This document shows, one piece after another, positions 1-11,800 of a DNA stretch of 64,000 nucleotides. Source of the DNA: Gonapodya prolifera JEL478 (Eukaryota > Monoblepharomycota > Monoblepharidomycetes > Monoblepharidales > Gonapodyaceae). The stretch lies in assembly GCA_001574975.1 (NCBI GenBank), contig KQ965732.1, positions 1,188,131 through 1,252,130 of the forward strand, read 5' to 3'. Each line of letters begins with the position of its first letter. The stretch's first letter is position 1. The position numbers and the translations under genes are program-made. The notes below the pieces were generated by a model. The model searched no databases. It saw only the letters and a list, made by a program, of their open reading frames with translations, and was not told the origin of the DNA.

Positions 1-1028
1 TTCCATCTGCATACTCTAGACCCGTACCTCGGGACCGGTGGAGCAGGGTGCACTGCGATTGCAGTTTTGATCACGCCAGATGGAGATATTTTTGTTGGAA
101 ATGGTGAGCATGATGCTTTTTTGTGGTTTGAAAAGAAGAAGATTTAGTTTGCACGTCATCAGCGGGAGATTGTCGTGCGGTTATTTCCGTTGGTGGCACA
201 GCGGTAGCTCTGTCGACAGATCACAAACCTACCGTGCCAGCAGAGGCCGAACGAATATTGAAGTCTGGAGGTAGGATTGAGGTAAGTTGAGAAAGAAGCC
301 CTATCGCCTCATGGCATTGTGTCTCACATTATATGTTCATACAACCGTGCTTCATTTTCATTTTCGAGGACGACCGCGTGGAGGGAGATCTTGCTGTGTC
401 TCGGGCATTGGGAGATTTCGAGTACAAACCCAATCCAGATGATCCCCTTGTGAGCCCAGAGCCAGACGTCGTCCACCATCGAGTTACTTCCGATGTCGAA
501 TTTCTCATTATGGCTTGTGATGGAATCTGGGACTGTTTACGCTCGCAAGAGGCCGTGGACTTTGTACGCCAACAGGTGGCGAAAGGTGCCAACCTGTCGG
601 AAACAGCTGAACGCCTCCTCGATCACTGTCTCGCTGTTGAGCCAAATGAGATGGGAATCGGTTGTGACAATATGTCAGTTATTATTGTGGCCATGCTTTC
701 CGGCAAAGACTACAGTTCATGGGCCACTGCGATCAAGGAACGTGTATCATCAACAACTGATGGAGACTCCACGGTAGTTGCCACCACGGTCGCAAGTGGC
801 TCCCCTGCGTCGGCATCATCCGGCGGATCTCCAGGGAGAACTGGAGAGAAACAATCACCCGAAAGCCCAGGGGGAGACGGGTCAACACCGGAAGGAGGAT
901 ACGCTGCAACAGCATACTCGATAAGAAGGGGTTATGGAAGACGTGGTCAGGATGCTCAACCAGTCATGGCGAAAGGAGTCGAAGAAATGATGGCTGGAAT
1001 GGATGGGGACAAGAGCGGAGAGCAGTAA
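1..1028 (+). CDS. PP2C-type Ser/Thr protein phosphatase, 3' part
   Basis: This is the C-terminal two thirds of a Mg/Mn-dependent PP2C phosphatase of the Ptc2/Ptc3 kind; the 5' end lies outside the window. Exons are 1-103, 163-281 and 369-1028. The first reads through the family core (GTGGAGCTAI, DIFVGN) and across the first intron into AGDCRAVIS, equivalent to the GDSR motif. The third carries DDRVEGDLAVSRALGDFEYK, then MACDGIWD and a metal-binding GCDNMSVIIV near 660-690. Both introns are about 60-90 bases with GT-AG ends. The last 90 or so residues are Gly/Ser/Pro-rich and look disordered, as in many fungal Ptc2/3 proteins. Family knowledge suggests dephosphorylation of MAP kinases or checkpoint kinases; the actual target is not visible here. 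Confidence 0.93.
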
Positions 1029-1168
1029 TCTTAATGAACTATGCGAATCACTTCACGCAGTCTTGATATCTATGTACTGTGACAATCCAATTTTGATGGG
1101 CCACAAGAACTTTGGTCAGACGGTTTCGGTTTTGGTGTGTGGCGCTCTTCCCTGCCCCATCACCACAA

Positions 1169-3061
1169 ATGGCACCTGTAGCACTCACTCCGGCGACTAA
1201 CGGTGTGAAGTCCGAGATCGGGGTTGCCCTCTTACCGAACCAGCGACATGATATCGTTTACCGGAAAGGGACGAACTACAATATTCTTGTAGTAGGTGGG
1301 TGGCGTCGAATGTCGCGGATGGCACCAATGAAGGCCTGCGGAACGAGCCACGACAAATTTGGGCTTTACTAATCTCCATCGTGCCTTTTTTCCTTCCTGG
1401 AACGTGTTTGGGAACCCTCTTCATAAATCGTAGGAGAGTCGGGTAGTGGCAAAACGACGTGAGTCTGTCCAGCCTGTAATGCAGACGATTGCAATTGATG
1501 ACCCTCAATCAATTGATGGCCGTTTTCTCCCTTGCGGATGACCTGTAAACACATCCTGCCAGATTTATCAACACCCTCTTCTCCACACTGATGAAGGATT
1601 ACGAAAACGAGATGGAACGCTTCGAAAAGCAGTACGGGCACACTGTTGATATCACAATTATGCGTGCTGGTGAGTAAGAGCACTACGCGTTCGTGGCGTT
1701 TCTCACATGGTTGGGTTTCAACATCAATCTCTCCAGACATCGAGGAAAAGGGATTTCATTGCCGCCTGACCATTATCGACACACCTGGTTTTGGAGATTA
1801 CGTGAACAACTCCGATTGCTGGGTTCCTATTGTGGACTATGTGGACGATCAGCATGCTGCCTACCTTGAGCAGGAGCAGCAGCCGAAGAGGGATAACATT
1901 GACGATATGAGAGTTCACGTTTGTCTGTACTTTGTACAGCCGACTGGTCACAAGTGAGCTCTTGGTTCGCCGTTTCCACCCAATGAAGTCGTACTATGTT
2001 CTCTTCAGCCTGTCGGCGCTAGATATTCGTGTGATGAAGGAACTTTCCACCCGTGTCAATGTCATCCCAGTGATTGCGAAAGCAGACACTCTCACCAGAG
2101 CTGAGGTTACCGCATTCAAGGATCGGGTGTGTGCTTTTTTTACGGAGCTTATGACTTCCCACCATTCACGCAATGTATCTTTCTCACAGATTCGGGATGC
2201 TCTCTACACTCACGGCATTAGCGTTTACACACCACCAAATGACGCCGATGATGAGGAAGACCAGGCACGCAACAGAGAATTGATGGTGAGAATCGATCAC
2301 CCAATGTATTAGTTCACAACATTAAGTACTATTTGTTCGTAGACTGCTCTTCCGTTCGCCATTATCGGTAGCGACAAGGAAGTGGTTAGAAAGGATGGGA
2401 CTCGCGTTAAGGGAAGACAGTTCCTGTGGGGTGTCGCTGAAGGTGATACATCTGGTGACACGATCCACCTCATGGAATTGCTTAACATATTAACTCTTAC
2501 TTCAGTCGAGAACGAGAACCACTGCGACTTTGTGAAACTCCGCAACTTGCTCATGCGGTACGAGTCTGTTTCAGGTCTTTGCATTCATTCTGTCTAATCG
2601 ACGCAATTAAACAGGCGTCACATGGACGACTTGGTTCGCCAGACGGAGGAGATGCACTACGAAACCTTCCGGAGCGCAAAAATGGCGTCTGAAGGAAAGA
2701 ATGATGACGATCCCGTCACAAGGTGTGGCTTAGATTGACGTCTTCAATACTCGTTATGAACATGGAAAATTTTGCAGGGCGCGCAAGCAGCTCGAAGGGA
2801 AGATGAAGGAAGACGAAGAAAACATGCGCCGCCGATTTACGGAACTTGTAAGGCAGGAGGAGAACAGGTTCAAGTCCTGGGAACAAAAGGTGTGTTGTTA
2901 TGTGGCAGATTTTGAATTGTTGGAAACTAAGCGTAATGTTGGACTTCTAGCTTCTTTCGGAACGGGACCGTCTCAACAAAGACCTGGAAGAAAGCCATAT
3001 GCAGGTGAAGAAACTGTCCGACGAGGTCCGAGCTGTGGAGGAAGGAAGGCAGAGATACTGA
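1169..3061 (+). CDS. Septin (GTP-binding cytoskeletal protein, Cdc3-like)
   Basis: A septin, a GTPase that assembles into filaments at the bud neck, septum or cell cortex. The start chosen is the ATG opening MAPVALTP. Signature pieces lie in order on separate exons: P-loop GESGSGKT near 1431-1460, [10 protein letters not shown], switch [12 protein letters not shown] near 1785-1815, G4 motif IAKADTLT near 2075-2100, the septin unique element ([15 protein letters not shown]) near 2515-2560, and a charged coiled-coil tail ending at a TGA at 3059-3061. The order VNNSDCW...YFVQPTGH...LSALDI is closest to my memory of Cdc3-type septins. The reading frame is broken by about ten introns, mostly 50-80 bases, one of which splits the P-loop region. 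Convergent with the CK1 gene downstream. Exact edges of the small middle exons are approximate. Confidence 0.93.
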
Positions 3062-3498
3062 AAAAGGAGCAGGTCTCTCATTCGGGGTTTCGTTTTAATA
3101 TACGATTAGTGGGGAACATTTTGTCTCGTCGCGTACATACATTCTTTGCTTGAGCTACCTCGCCAGGCCATGTGCTGGCAGTCCGTGGGTCATACATAAC
3201 ACTTCGCAACGTCACCGGGATGTTCTTGGCTTCGATCATCACCCAATTGATTTAGATACACAAATTGGCCCTATCTATCCACATTCAACGGAAAGCCGTG
3301 AACCATATATGGTGCTACGTGAATCCTCAGAGAGATGGGTCCGCTGCCTCCGTCTTTTCTAGGCAGTCCAGTAGCGGCGCAACCACCTAAATCCTCGCAT
3401 TTACGCGTTGCCATTCGTAATTCTCAGGGGTATCGTATTCCACATCCAAGTTCCAACTGCCAAAACTCCAGTGTTTGTTGGTCTGAAACGTTAAGCAC
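3062..3498. other. Intergenic, between convergent septin and CK1 genes
   Basis: About 440 bases between two gene 3' ends. It presumably holds both 3' untranslated regions. I see no convincing coding frame, RNA gene or repeat here. Confidence 0.6.
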
Positions 3499-5091
3499 TC
3501 ATGGTCGCCGGGATGGCCTCCGACTGAAGAAAAATACGTACAACGATGATTGAGGACATATCAAAAAGATGTTTCTCACCTGCTCTGCCTCGCTTCCTCA
3601 GCCTCAGGTCCCTCGTCTTCCTTTTTGATCTCTGAGTCCTGCCCTGCAGCTCCCTGTTGGGCTTGTCCGGCAACGGCAGCCTTCTCCTGGTACTTAACGA
3701 TTGTCCAGTCGAACACAAAGTCGTAGTGATAACCTTCACGAATGAACAGATCCCGTAAGAGCTTTCGGAGGTAAGAATAATCAGGCTTATCGTCGAAGCG
3801 CAGCGATCGAGTGTAGTTGAGATAAACTGCGAATTCGTTTGGGAATCCTCTTCGGAAGTCACGATGATGATTCAAATGTGTGGCATAAGGCTGACTGCAA
3901 TTACGAAACAAACCTGCAAAGTACCTCCGTCGGGGTTGTCATCTTCTTCTCCATAATCCTATCGTACTTTTGTTTTTTCGTGGCCGCCTTCAGTCCTTGC
4001 CAGGGCAGAGACCCCCTGCAAAAGTACATCAGAACGTAGCCCAATGACTCTAAATCGTCACGACGGGATTGTTCTAGCACGATTAACAGTGGTGGATGTT
4101 TGGTCAGGGTTACAGACGCAGTAAGGAAAAAAAAGCTAACGACAAGAACATAGATGAACTAACCAACGCCAAGATGAGTGTTGATGCTTGCATAACGTGC
4201 TGTTCCGGTCAAATTTTTGTTCTCTCTGTAAGGAATATGCAGGTGCGTCTTTGGGTCACGGTACTTCTTCGCCAACCCGAAGTCGATCACGTTGACTTGA
4301 TTAGCACGCTTCCCTAGTCCCATGAGGAAGTTGTCTGGTTTTATGTCACGATGAATGAAGTTTTTGGAGTGAATGTACTCGATTCGGGAAATCTGGAGAA
4401 GACGACAGTGGTTCGCGACAAACATTGCGACGAGAAAGCGCACAAAAGCGTACCAGTTGATCAGCTAGGAGTAGCACCGTCTTCAGCGTGAACTTTCTGT
4501 TGCAAAAGTTGAAGAGATCTTCCAACGACGGTCCCAGAAGGTCGATCACCATGCAATTGAAGTCTCCTTCGATACCGAACCACCGCACAAAAGGGATGCC
4601 AACCCCTCCTGCCAGCGATTTGTAGACCTTTGCTTCGTATTCAAGCTGGGGATGTTTCGCTTTGACGGATTCCAGTTTTACGGCAACCTCTTCGCCATTG
4701 ATTATGTTGATACCTAGATATGAAGATTTCAGTTTGAGAAGATTCATCCCGATCTCCCTCGGTTTCCAGTGAATGGGATGTAACAGAATCGTGAAAATGC
4801 TTGGATCTCCGAAGCACTACAACGTCCACCACGAACCGTCGAAAACAAGAGGTCCTCTTCACGAAACCTGTTTCGAAGATGCTTACCCAGGTAAATGTCG
4901 CCGAAACTTCCACTCCCGATTTTCCTTCCTATCTTGTATTTATTTCCGATGCGGATATCCAACAATTGCCCCGGCGCGTTGGTAGCTGAAGTTGAGGGTG
5001 AGGCAGCAGACCCCATAGCATGCATGGTGTTTGTTTGTGAGACGAGGGGGGCGGTAGAGCTTAGCTGAGGAACGTTTGAGATGGTCTGCAT
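3499..5091 (-). CDS. Casein kinase 1 (delta/epsilon, Hrr25/Hhp-like)
   Basis: A Ser/Thr kinase of the CK1 delta/epsilon group, used in DNA repair, vesicle traffic, ribosome maturation and clock-type regulation. Reading down the minus strand: an N-terminal extension of about 45 residues, then [21 protein letters not shown] (glycine-rich loop), EEVAVKLE (catalytic Lys), [12 protein letters not shown] (catalytic loop), [11 protein letters not shown] and the CK1-specific [15 protein letters not shown]. The later exons carry the CK1 helical lobe ([24 protein letters not shown]). After DFVFDWTI comes a short acidic, Ala/Gln-rich tail, much shorter than yeast Hrr25. The last intron (GTGAGA...TTCAG) leads to a tiny final exon ending at a TGA at 3499-3501; a tail in another frame to about 3491 is the alternative. 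At least five introns. The start is the ATG at 5091; an inner Met is also possible because the canonical domain begins about 45 residues in. Confidence 0.93.
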
Positions 5092-5966
5092 TGGGAATGC
5101 GTGGGGCGCAGCAGAGAAGTTGCGTGTCTTTTCGGAACACGCAGGAAGGATACGTAGCTAGTGACCTATAATCACGAGGGAACCATAAAAGGTTTGTAGT
5201 GGGTCATTAGAAAGGTCTCCCAGGCTCAACAATCACTTGAACCCACGGGTTAAGCCCCAAGTCCTTCCAACACAGAGCAGAACCTCTCGCAGAGGGTGTT
5301 TTAGGCACGAGATACTGTGATGGAAGCCCCTGCGGATTGTAAAAATGCTTAGACTCGGGCTGTGGACGTTCAACGACCAGTGGCTGTGAAGGAAGGGAGC
5401 TGGCAAACCGCATACGTCTCCCGTCTGTCTCAGAACATCAACTCCATGAAAGGTGTTCTCCTGAACTTGATTCTTGTCGGCCTGCATCGTCTTGCCAACC
5501 TTCCGTGTCCTTGGTCCCGTTCCGTCAGCACCATCATTGCACTCTCCTCTTCCACCACGCACCGCTCCTTCTGTTGGAAGAACACGAGGGTTACCTTGTC
5601 CCAGGCTTTCGAGCGAATCCGCAAAACACTCAGCAGCAGCCCAATCTTCAGTGCCAATTTACTTGTGCGCTAAGGCCCGTCAGAAGCGCACTTTTCTCCT
5701 CCATCGTATAATGTTCCTGATTGCGCCTCGTATTATTTATCACTCATTAGTGCAGTCATTTAGCCTGCTTACAAGAAAAACACCTTTCAATCATGTGCGC
5801 CTACGTGTTCCTCTTTATTACAACTACATTCGACAGCTTCCTTAAAAAATTCGAGAACCCGTCCGGTTCCGGGTGTATTGTCGCGTGGCGCTGATGTGGG
5901 TTGGGATTTTGCCAAACACGGTAGTCGATTTTTCTTGGCCGTCAGGGATCACAACCGATCAATTTA
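5092..5966. other. Intergenic; possible small unresolved gene (-) near 5207-5704
   Basis: Between two divergent genes, so it must hold promoter sequence for both. Within it, the minus strand has protein-like stretches: an ATG at 5704, a GT-AG pair (GTAACC...CCAACAG) near 5597-5620, and a frame at 5413-5207 ending in WVQVIVEPGRPF. I could not join these into one chain with ordinary introns and recognise no domain. Either a small lineage-specific gene, a decayed one, or chance. Confidence 0.3.
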
Positions 5967-8769
5967 ATGCTTCGGCAGCGAGAGAACGGTCTTCTGCCCC
6001 ATTTTCGAGCACAGAGCGGCGTTTTCCGGGGAGACCGGCGGTGGAGATCGCTTTGGGCAATCGTTGGGCTCGCGGCGTTCGCGATAGGAGCAGCAGTGGT
6101 GTCACTGGCCACCACTGCCAGACCAGCCTCAAGCTGGAATCCCTCAGGACCTCTTGCGTCGTCCTCCAGTAATGAGGACGACGGATCGGTCATGATAAAT
6201 GCCGGAACGGGAGCGGAAAAAATTGTTGACGGGCAGACAGTTCCGGATCGATTCACATACCCGTTCGTTGCGAGGATAACGTGCTGGACAAATGCGGTAT
6301 GCAGTATTCACGCTCCTTACAAGATTTGAATTAAATTACCTTCCCAAAAGTTTTGCACAGGTGCAATGATCGATGATTCTCATTTGATCACTGCTGCTCG
6401 TGGGTTCATTGCACAGCATTTGTTTGCATTCAGCCAACCCTTTTTCCTCAGATTGCACTTCTCGCTGTCCGCTGGACCAGCTTGGTGTCGAAACACTTCG
6501 CTGGGATTCGTTTCTCTCTCTTGACGTGGACGGTGGTATGCGATACAACGTGACCGCGACCACCGTGCACCCATCGTTTTCAGCCGTAGGGGGGATAATG
6601 CGTCATGTAAGTATGCCTGACACGGTGTGAAAATGTGTAAACATTAAACCAATGGTGGGCCGTAGGATTTGGCGATTTGGACACTGAAATTGGTGTCCCA
6701 GGGGCTGTGAGTGATGATTTCGACGTCAAATCATTTGTTCGGTGCAAACGGTTTCATCTTTTCAGCATGAACACACGAATTTCTGTCGCGCTCTCCACGG
6801 ACCCCAATCTTGCTCACATTGGCTCTGTCGTGACCCTCTCGGGGTGGGGTGTGCCATGCCCGTATTGTCGTCCAACACGATATTTACAGAGCGTTCAGCT
6901 GGAGGTTCGCGCCCCCTCCTTCTGCGCTCAACAATACAATGTTCCTTGGCTGGCTGAGGGTGACGTGACATGCGCTGGTGGGGGCATAGGGTCATCGTGT
7001 CAAGGGGATTCGGGAGGTCCCATGTTTATAAGTGATGGGTCAGGAGGGTACGTCATAGTTGGAATCACTTCATGGGGACCTTCCGCCTGTGAACTGGAGG
7101 ACTATCCAGGAGGCTACACAAACGTGGGATACCATGAGCGTATGTGGCAATCCTTGTGTTTTAAATAACTTTACGTGACCGTTGCTTCGCACTTCAGAAT
7201 GGATCACTGCTGTCTTAAGGGGTTCTGATCTGGCGGAACCGACAACTTCTTTTCTCACTACAAAGGAGATTGCCCCAACGTCGGAGACGATCGGTGCCAC
7301 AGCTTCCTCGCTTCTCACTTTCGACTCTGCGGAGACTATTACGATTGCACCCGCTCCTGTGCCCGCTACTCTATCATTCGCCCTGTCAGCTACTGACGCA
7401 CCCTCTGGGACGAACATCTCTGCGGCCACGTCGCTCAGTGCCACAACTTCCTCGGTTCTCACTTCCGACTCTACGGAGACCATTACAATTGCACCCGCTC
7501 CTATGTCCGCCACTGTATCAGTTGTTCTGTCACCTACTGAGGTACTGTCCGAGATGACCATCTCTCCCACAACGTCTACACCATATTTGGCAGAAACGAC
7601 AGAGGGATCCACCGCACAAGGAGCCACATCGGGTGCAATTGGAATGGTCACACAGAATAGCGACAATGCAATGCCTACTCAGATCGTGGTCGGGAACGGT
7701 CCATCAATCGTTCCTGATTCGCCAACTTCCGTACCTAGAACTTATCCGATTACAGAGACGACCAATAACCTGGAGCTAACCTCAACCACGACACTAGCAT
7801 TGCCCATTCTTGCGAGCCAATTGGTTTACGCCGACGAGCCACCATTGCAAGTGATTGGCACAACTTCATCCGTACCATCTTGGGGAGCTGAAACATCCAC
7901 GATTACAACCACATCACCTTCTACCATCACTCTCCAAGCAGCTCCCCTTCTCGCCACTAAATGGGTTTTCGCCAACAATCCAATATCGGAAGGAAGTAAA
8001 TTAATACCTGCGACCTCTCTGGAAGGCGTCCCAACGTCATCGACAGAATTCTCGTTACCAGCAACGGTAGCTTCACTCTGGACGCAAACAACATTCACTC
8101 CATTGCCCGGAACACCTATTCTTGCCACAAAATGGGTCTACGCCAAGCCGTCAGGAAACGTTGTAACAAGCATAGTGTCATCGTTGGGGCAAACTTACTC
8201 TTCGCCCACCAGTGTGAGCGGAAGTGACGCACAGCCAACACCCGCTCTTTATTTGGCGAGTAAGCTTGTCAAAGTTGAGAGTGGTAATAGCGACGATGTT
8301 GTGATAGCTTCGACGACTGGTTGGGCATGGCGCGACACCACAACGAGACGATACCTTGACTGCACTTCCAGCGGATGTTCTCTTGACGACGCCACCCCGA
8401 CAGTGTTTCGCGTTGTAAGCTTGGAAACAAAGAGCGATTGGGATGGAGCGCACCAAAGTGCCGGATCTTTGGTGTTTCGCCAGGAAGATTATTGTTTGGG
8501 GCTCGATTCCAATGCAGGTTCGTTTCCCGCGTCATCTTCGAAATGTGATCGTGAACATATATTTTTGTTATTCAGCCCCTTTGACTTTTCAACCTTGTGA
8601 CTATTCCTTACCTGATCAGATTCTCACCTTGATTTGGGTGCCGAAAATGGCAGGGTTCCGCATAAGAGGGGCCGGTGCTCCTTGCTTAACTACCATGAAA
8701 TCGAATGGCACTGTTGTTGGTGGTTACTGCACGGGAAAAGAAAGCGTTTGGGTTGCAGAAGGAGTTTGA
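5967..8769 (+). CDS. Type II membrane trypsin-like protease with mucin-like stalk and beta-trefoil-like tail
   Basis: Seven exons: 5967-6296, 6351-6399, 6452-6606, 6666-6706, 6766-7139, 7198-8517 and 8576-8769. Residues about 27-50 form a single membrane helix (SLWAIVGLAAFAIGAAVV) with basic residues before it, suggesting a type II anchor. The S1 protease domain begins at KIVDGQTV, the usual activation site form. The catalytic triad is complete only after splicing: LITAAHC (His codon split by the intron at 6400-6451), HDLAIWTL (Asp), CQGDSGGP (Ser), closing with QWITAVL. Exon 6 encodes a Ser/Thr-rich stalk of some 330 residues containing a 48-codon tandem repeat and four copies of an (I/L)LA(T/S)(K/Q)(W/L)V motif. 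The end (RRYLDCTS...YCLGLDS...QPCD...GGYC) resembles a ricin-B-like beta-trefoil, with moderate certainty. Likely cell-surface and heavily O-glycosylated. Confidence 0.88.
7296..7583 (+). repeat. 144-bp tandem duplication in the protease stalk
   Basis: Two adjacent copies, 7296-7439 and 7440-7583, both begin GCCACA(A/G)CTTCCTCG and share ACGGAGAC(C/T)ATTAC(A/G)ATTGCACCCGCTCCT-type blocks (stated here in outline). The period is 144 bases, 48 codons in frame. Each copy encodes a Ser/Thr/Pro-rich unit around ETITIAPAP. The copies differ at many sites, so the duplication is not recent, yet the frame is kept. Confidence 0.85.
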
Positions 8770-8869
8770 GCACATGTCAAGCATCCCCTTCTTTCTTATT
8801 TAATGTTTATTTATACTGCGAGTTTTGCTTTTTTCACAATTGCAATTAATGATAATACTACTACTGATC

Positions 8870-11800
8870 TCAATCATCAAATGTTGGGCGACCTGATTTA
8901 ATAGTGTTGTCAAGCCATTCGGGGTCTACAAGCAGCGGGGAATTCACGTTGCGCCCCGTTTTCGCCACAATACGCTTCTTCATTTCTTTCAGTCGAGATC
9001 GCAGATCGCTTTGGGCTTCTGCCCCAGAACTCAGCAAAAGAACAAAGCGCGGAAATTCATCACCTTCGAGATTCTCCACCACTCGGCCACCGTGTTTAAC
9101 AATCAACCGTCGCGCCCACGAGGAGTCCTTCGTTTGATCAATCCCACTGGTAGGGCGAGAAACAGTGGGTTCCGGATCAGCGACGACAAAGAACAGGTCC
9201 CCGTTGAAAATGTCTTTGTCAGGTTTGGCATCCTGCATGTCTTGCATCTCCTCGTCTTGGTCAGGTTGATCCCTGCTCGAGCCCCCAATCTTTTGTCTCT
9301 TGTAGTTGTGATCGCTCCCCGAACTTCGGTTTCGAAACGTGGATGTCCGCCGAAGATAATATCTGAGCACAAAAAGCACATAAGCACTTGATAGAATTCG
9401 ACAGAGCGACTATGAACGTTGGCAACTCACACGTAACAGTCAAGGCCAGCTCCCACAAGCCACTTTCTCACAACGCGCTCCGTCCTGTACCAATCGAAGC
9501 CGCGGACATTCTGCCCTATTCGAGGCATGTGTACAGACAACTTTGTGCTTTTTGTAGCGGAGAGGTCCTTTGCGAATTTGGACAAGAGCTCGAATGACTC
9601 TTGAAGAACGTCTGAAAGGATTGTTGACCTCGGCTCTTTCCCTTTTGGAGCTTTTTGGGCGACGATGAGTGCAACAAAAAGGTTATCTCTGGATCCTGGC
9701 ATGGTGTTAATTAATAATGAGCGACCACATCATGTGTGGCAGTTACGCGCTCACCTGGGGATTTCACTGGGAAGACATGGACATCACCTAAGGACAGGTC
9801 ACCCAAGTCGGCGGCAAGAGAATAATACTGCACAGCAGCAGTTTGGAGAAGCACCAATCAATGACGTGGTAACATGAGTTTCCCAGCTCGAGCACTCACC
9901 TCCCCAATCCTCACATCAAGCTTATCCATTGCCCCAAACACCCCCCGTCCTTTTGCCCACTGTCCTCCGTCATCCACCACGTGGACAAGCACGCCAATTT
10001 CGCCATCTGGAAGGTTGGGCTCCGTCACGGATCCAGACAATGGATGCAAATCAGGCTCTTGATCTTCCTCCAAGGAACCCTCCGCTGACGATAGAGACGC
10101 AGGCTTCGGCGTTCCACTTGCTGAAAACAAGTCCGGCCAGTACCATCTTCCATTTGCGTCGTCCAACTCCATTTCCATTTCCACACCAATTTTGTAACTC
10201 TTGAAACCAATCTCCACCCACTTCTTGACCATCCTCTCCAGTTTTTGCTTTCTCCTCTTCGCATCTCGCTCGGCTTTCTCCGCTCTCTCCTTCTCCAAAT
10301 CTTGCTGGCGGGATCCGGAATGACTTGGCGCGGAGTCCCCAGCCATTGACCGGGTGCTCCTAGGCGCAAGAGTCTCTGCTACCTTGCGGGCTTCTTCCTC
10401 AGACCGCTCACGCTGGGCCTGCTCATGAAGAGTTTGTAATGCGGCCTCGGCCGCGGCCTCGCGACTTTTATAATCCTTGCCCTCGAAGACATCTGCATCG
10501 CAAATGCGCATTAAGGCAACGTCAGGACAACAGAAGTACAAGTGCAAACCAACGCCAAAATCAAAATCTCACATATTGTTTCGTCTTCCTCGATCTGGCT
10601 GTCTTCCTGATCTCCAACAGCTCCGCTCCCATTCTCTTCCGGTTCATCCCCCCCATGCGTCACCGTCTCCACCATCCTCCTACCTCCCACCACCTCCTTC
10701 TCAACGTTTTTGTCTTCAAAAACCGCCTCCATCACCTTTTCTACCTCCCCCTCACCCAGCAACCCCTCCCTCTCGCCACAACTCCCATCCCCGGCCACCA
10801 CCTTATCCAACCCGAACTTGAGCACCTTCACCATGTCCTCCTTTTCTTTCGCACCGTCTTCCCCGCCCGCCCAACCCATGACTCCCCTGCCGACGCCCAC
10901 TTTGGCCTTCCCCCTACGCCACACGACCTCGTCCACCGTGTCCCGCGCGACAAGCCGGAACGCTCGCACTGGCCGTGTCTGCCCAATGCGGTGCGCGCGG
11001 GCCACGGCTTGTAGGTCGTGCGTGGGGTTGGCCGAACTGTCGAGGAGAATAACCGTGTCCGCTGTAGTGCGAAAGAGATTGAGTCGGGCGTGCATGTATT
11101 TAATTCGCGGTGAAACGGGGAGCGGTACGGGGAGCGTTCACCTGCAGTAAGATTCAACCCAACACCACCCGCCTTGGTACTCAACAGAAACACAAACGGG
11201 TCCTCCCCGTCCCCTTCTTCCTCGTCCTCGTCGCGCCCCTTCCCCTTCCCCTTCCCTTTACCCCCAGGGTCGCCCTCCCCGCCCGAAGCAGCTCGCCCTC
11301 GACCTCCTGCGCCGGCCTGAAATCGTCCGACGGCTTCCCACCGCTCCTCCCCGCGCACAGAGCCGTCGAGCCGCTCGTACGGAAGATTGCGGAGGTGGCA
11401 GATGTCCTGGACGATGTCGAGGAGGCGGGTGGATTGGGAGAAGAGCTTTAGTGGGGGGTGGGTGTAGTGGTCAGGGTCGCACCAAGCAAGCTACTTCCCA
11501 ACACCACCTCCGGCTCCCTTCTGCACGAGCTTTCTCACCAGAACTCTGCTGCCCCCGCGCCGCTTCCTGACCCACGCGAGCATCCGATCCGTCGCGTCTA
11601 TCTTTGCCGACACAGAGACCAGGTGTTCGCCTTGGACAAATGGTTCGGGCTCGACTGCGGGGAAAAGGTACGGATGTGATGTGGCCTTGAGGAGGTGGGT
11701 AAGAGCTGTGCGGGGGATTGATCAGGGTGGGGAGGAAGCGGGAACTGTGAGATGGAGAAGTGGTAGAGAACATAAAAAGTGACCATACTGTTGGAGAGGT

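Noticed and set aside
6351-6450. Apparent loss of the catalytic His in the trypsin domain (AAR in place of AAH).
   Set aside because: A phase-1 intron at 6400-6451 restores His-Cys at the right place, so the site is intact.
7070-7666. A 198-codon minus-strand frame opposite the protease stalk.
   Set aside because: Its Val/Ala/Asp repeats are the complement of the Ser/Thr repeats in the protease.
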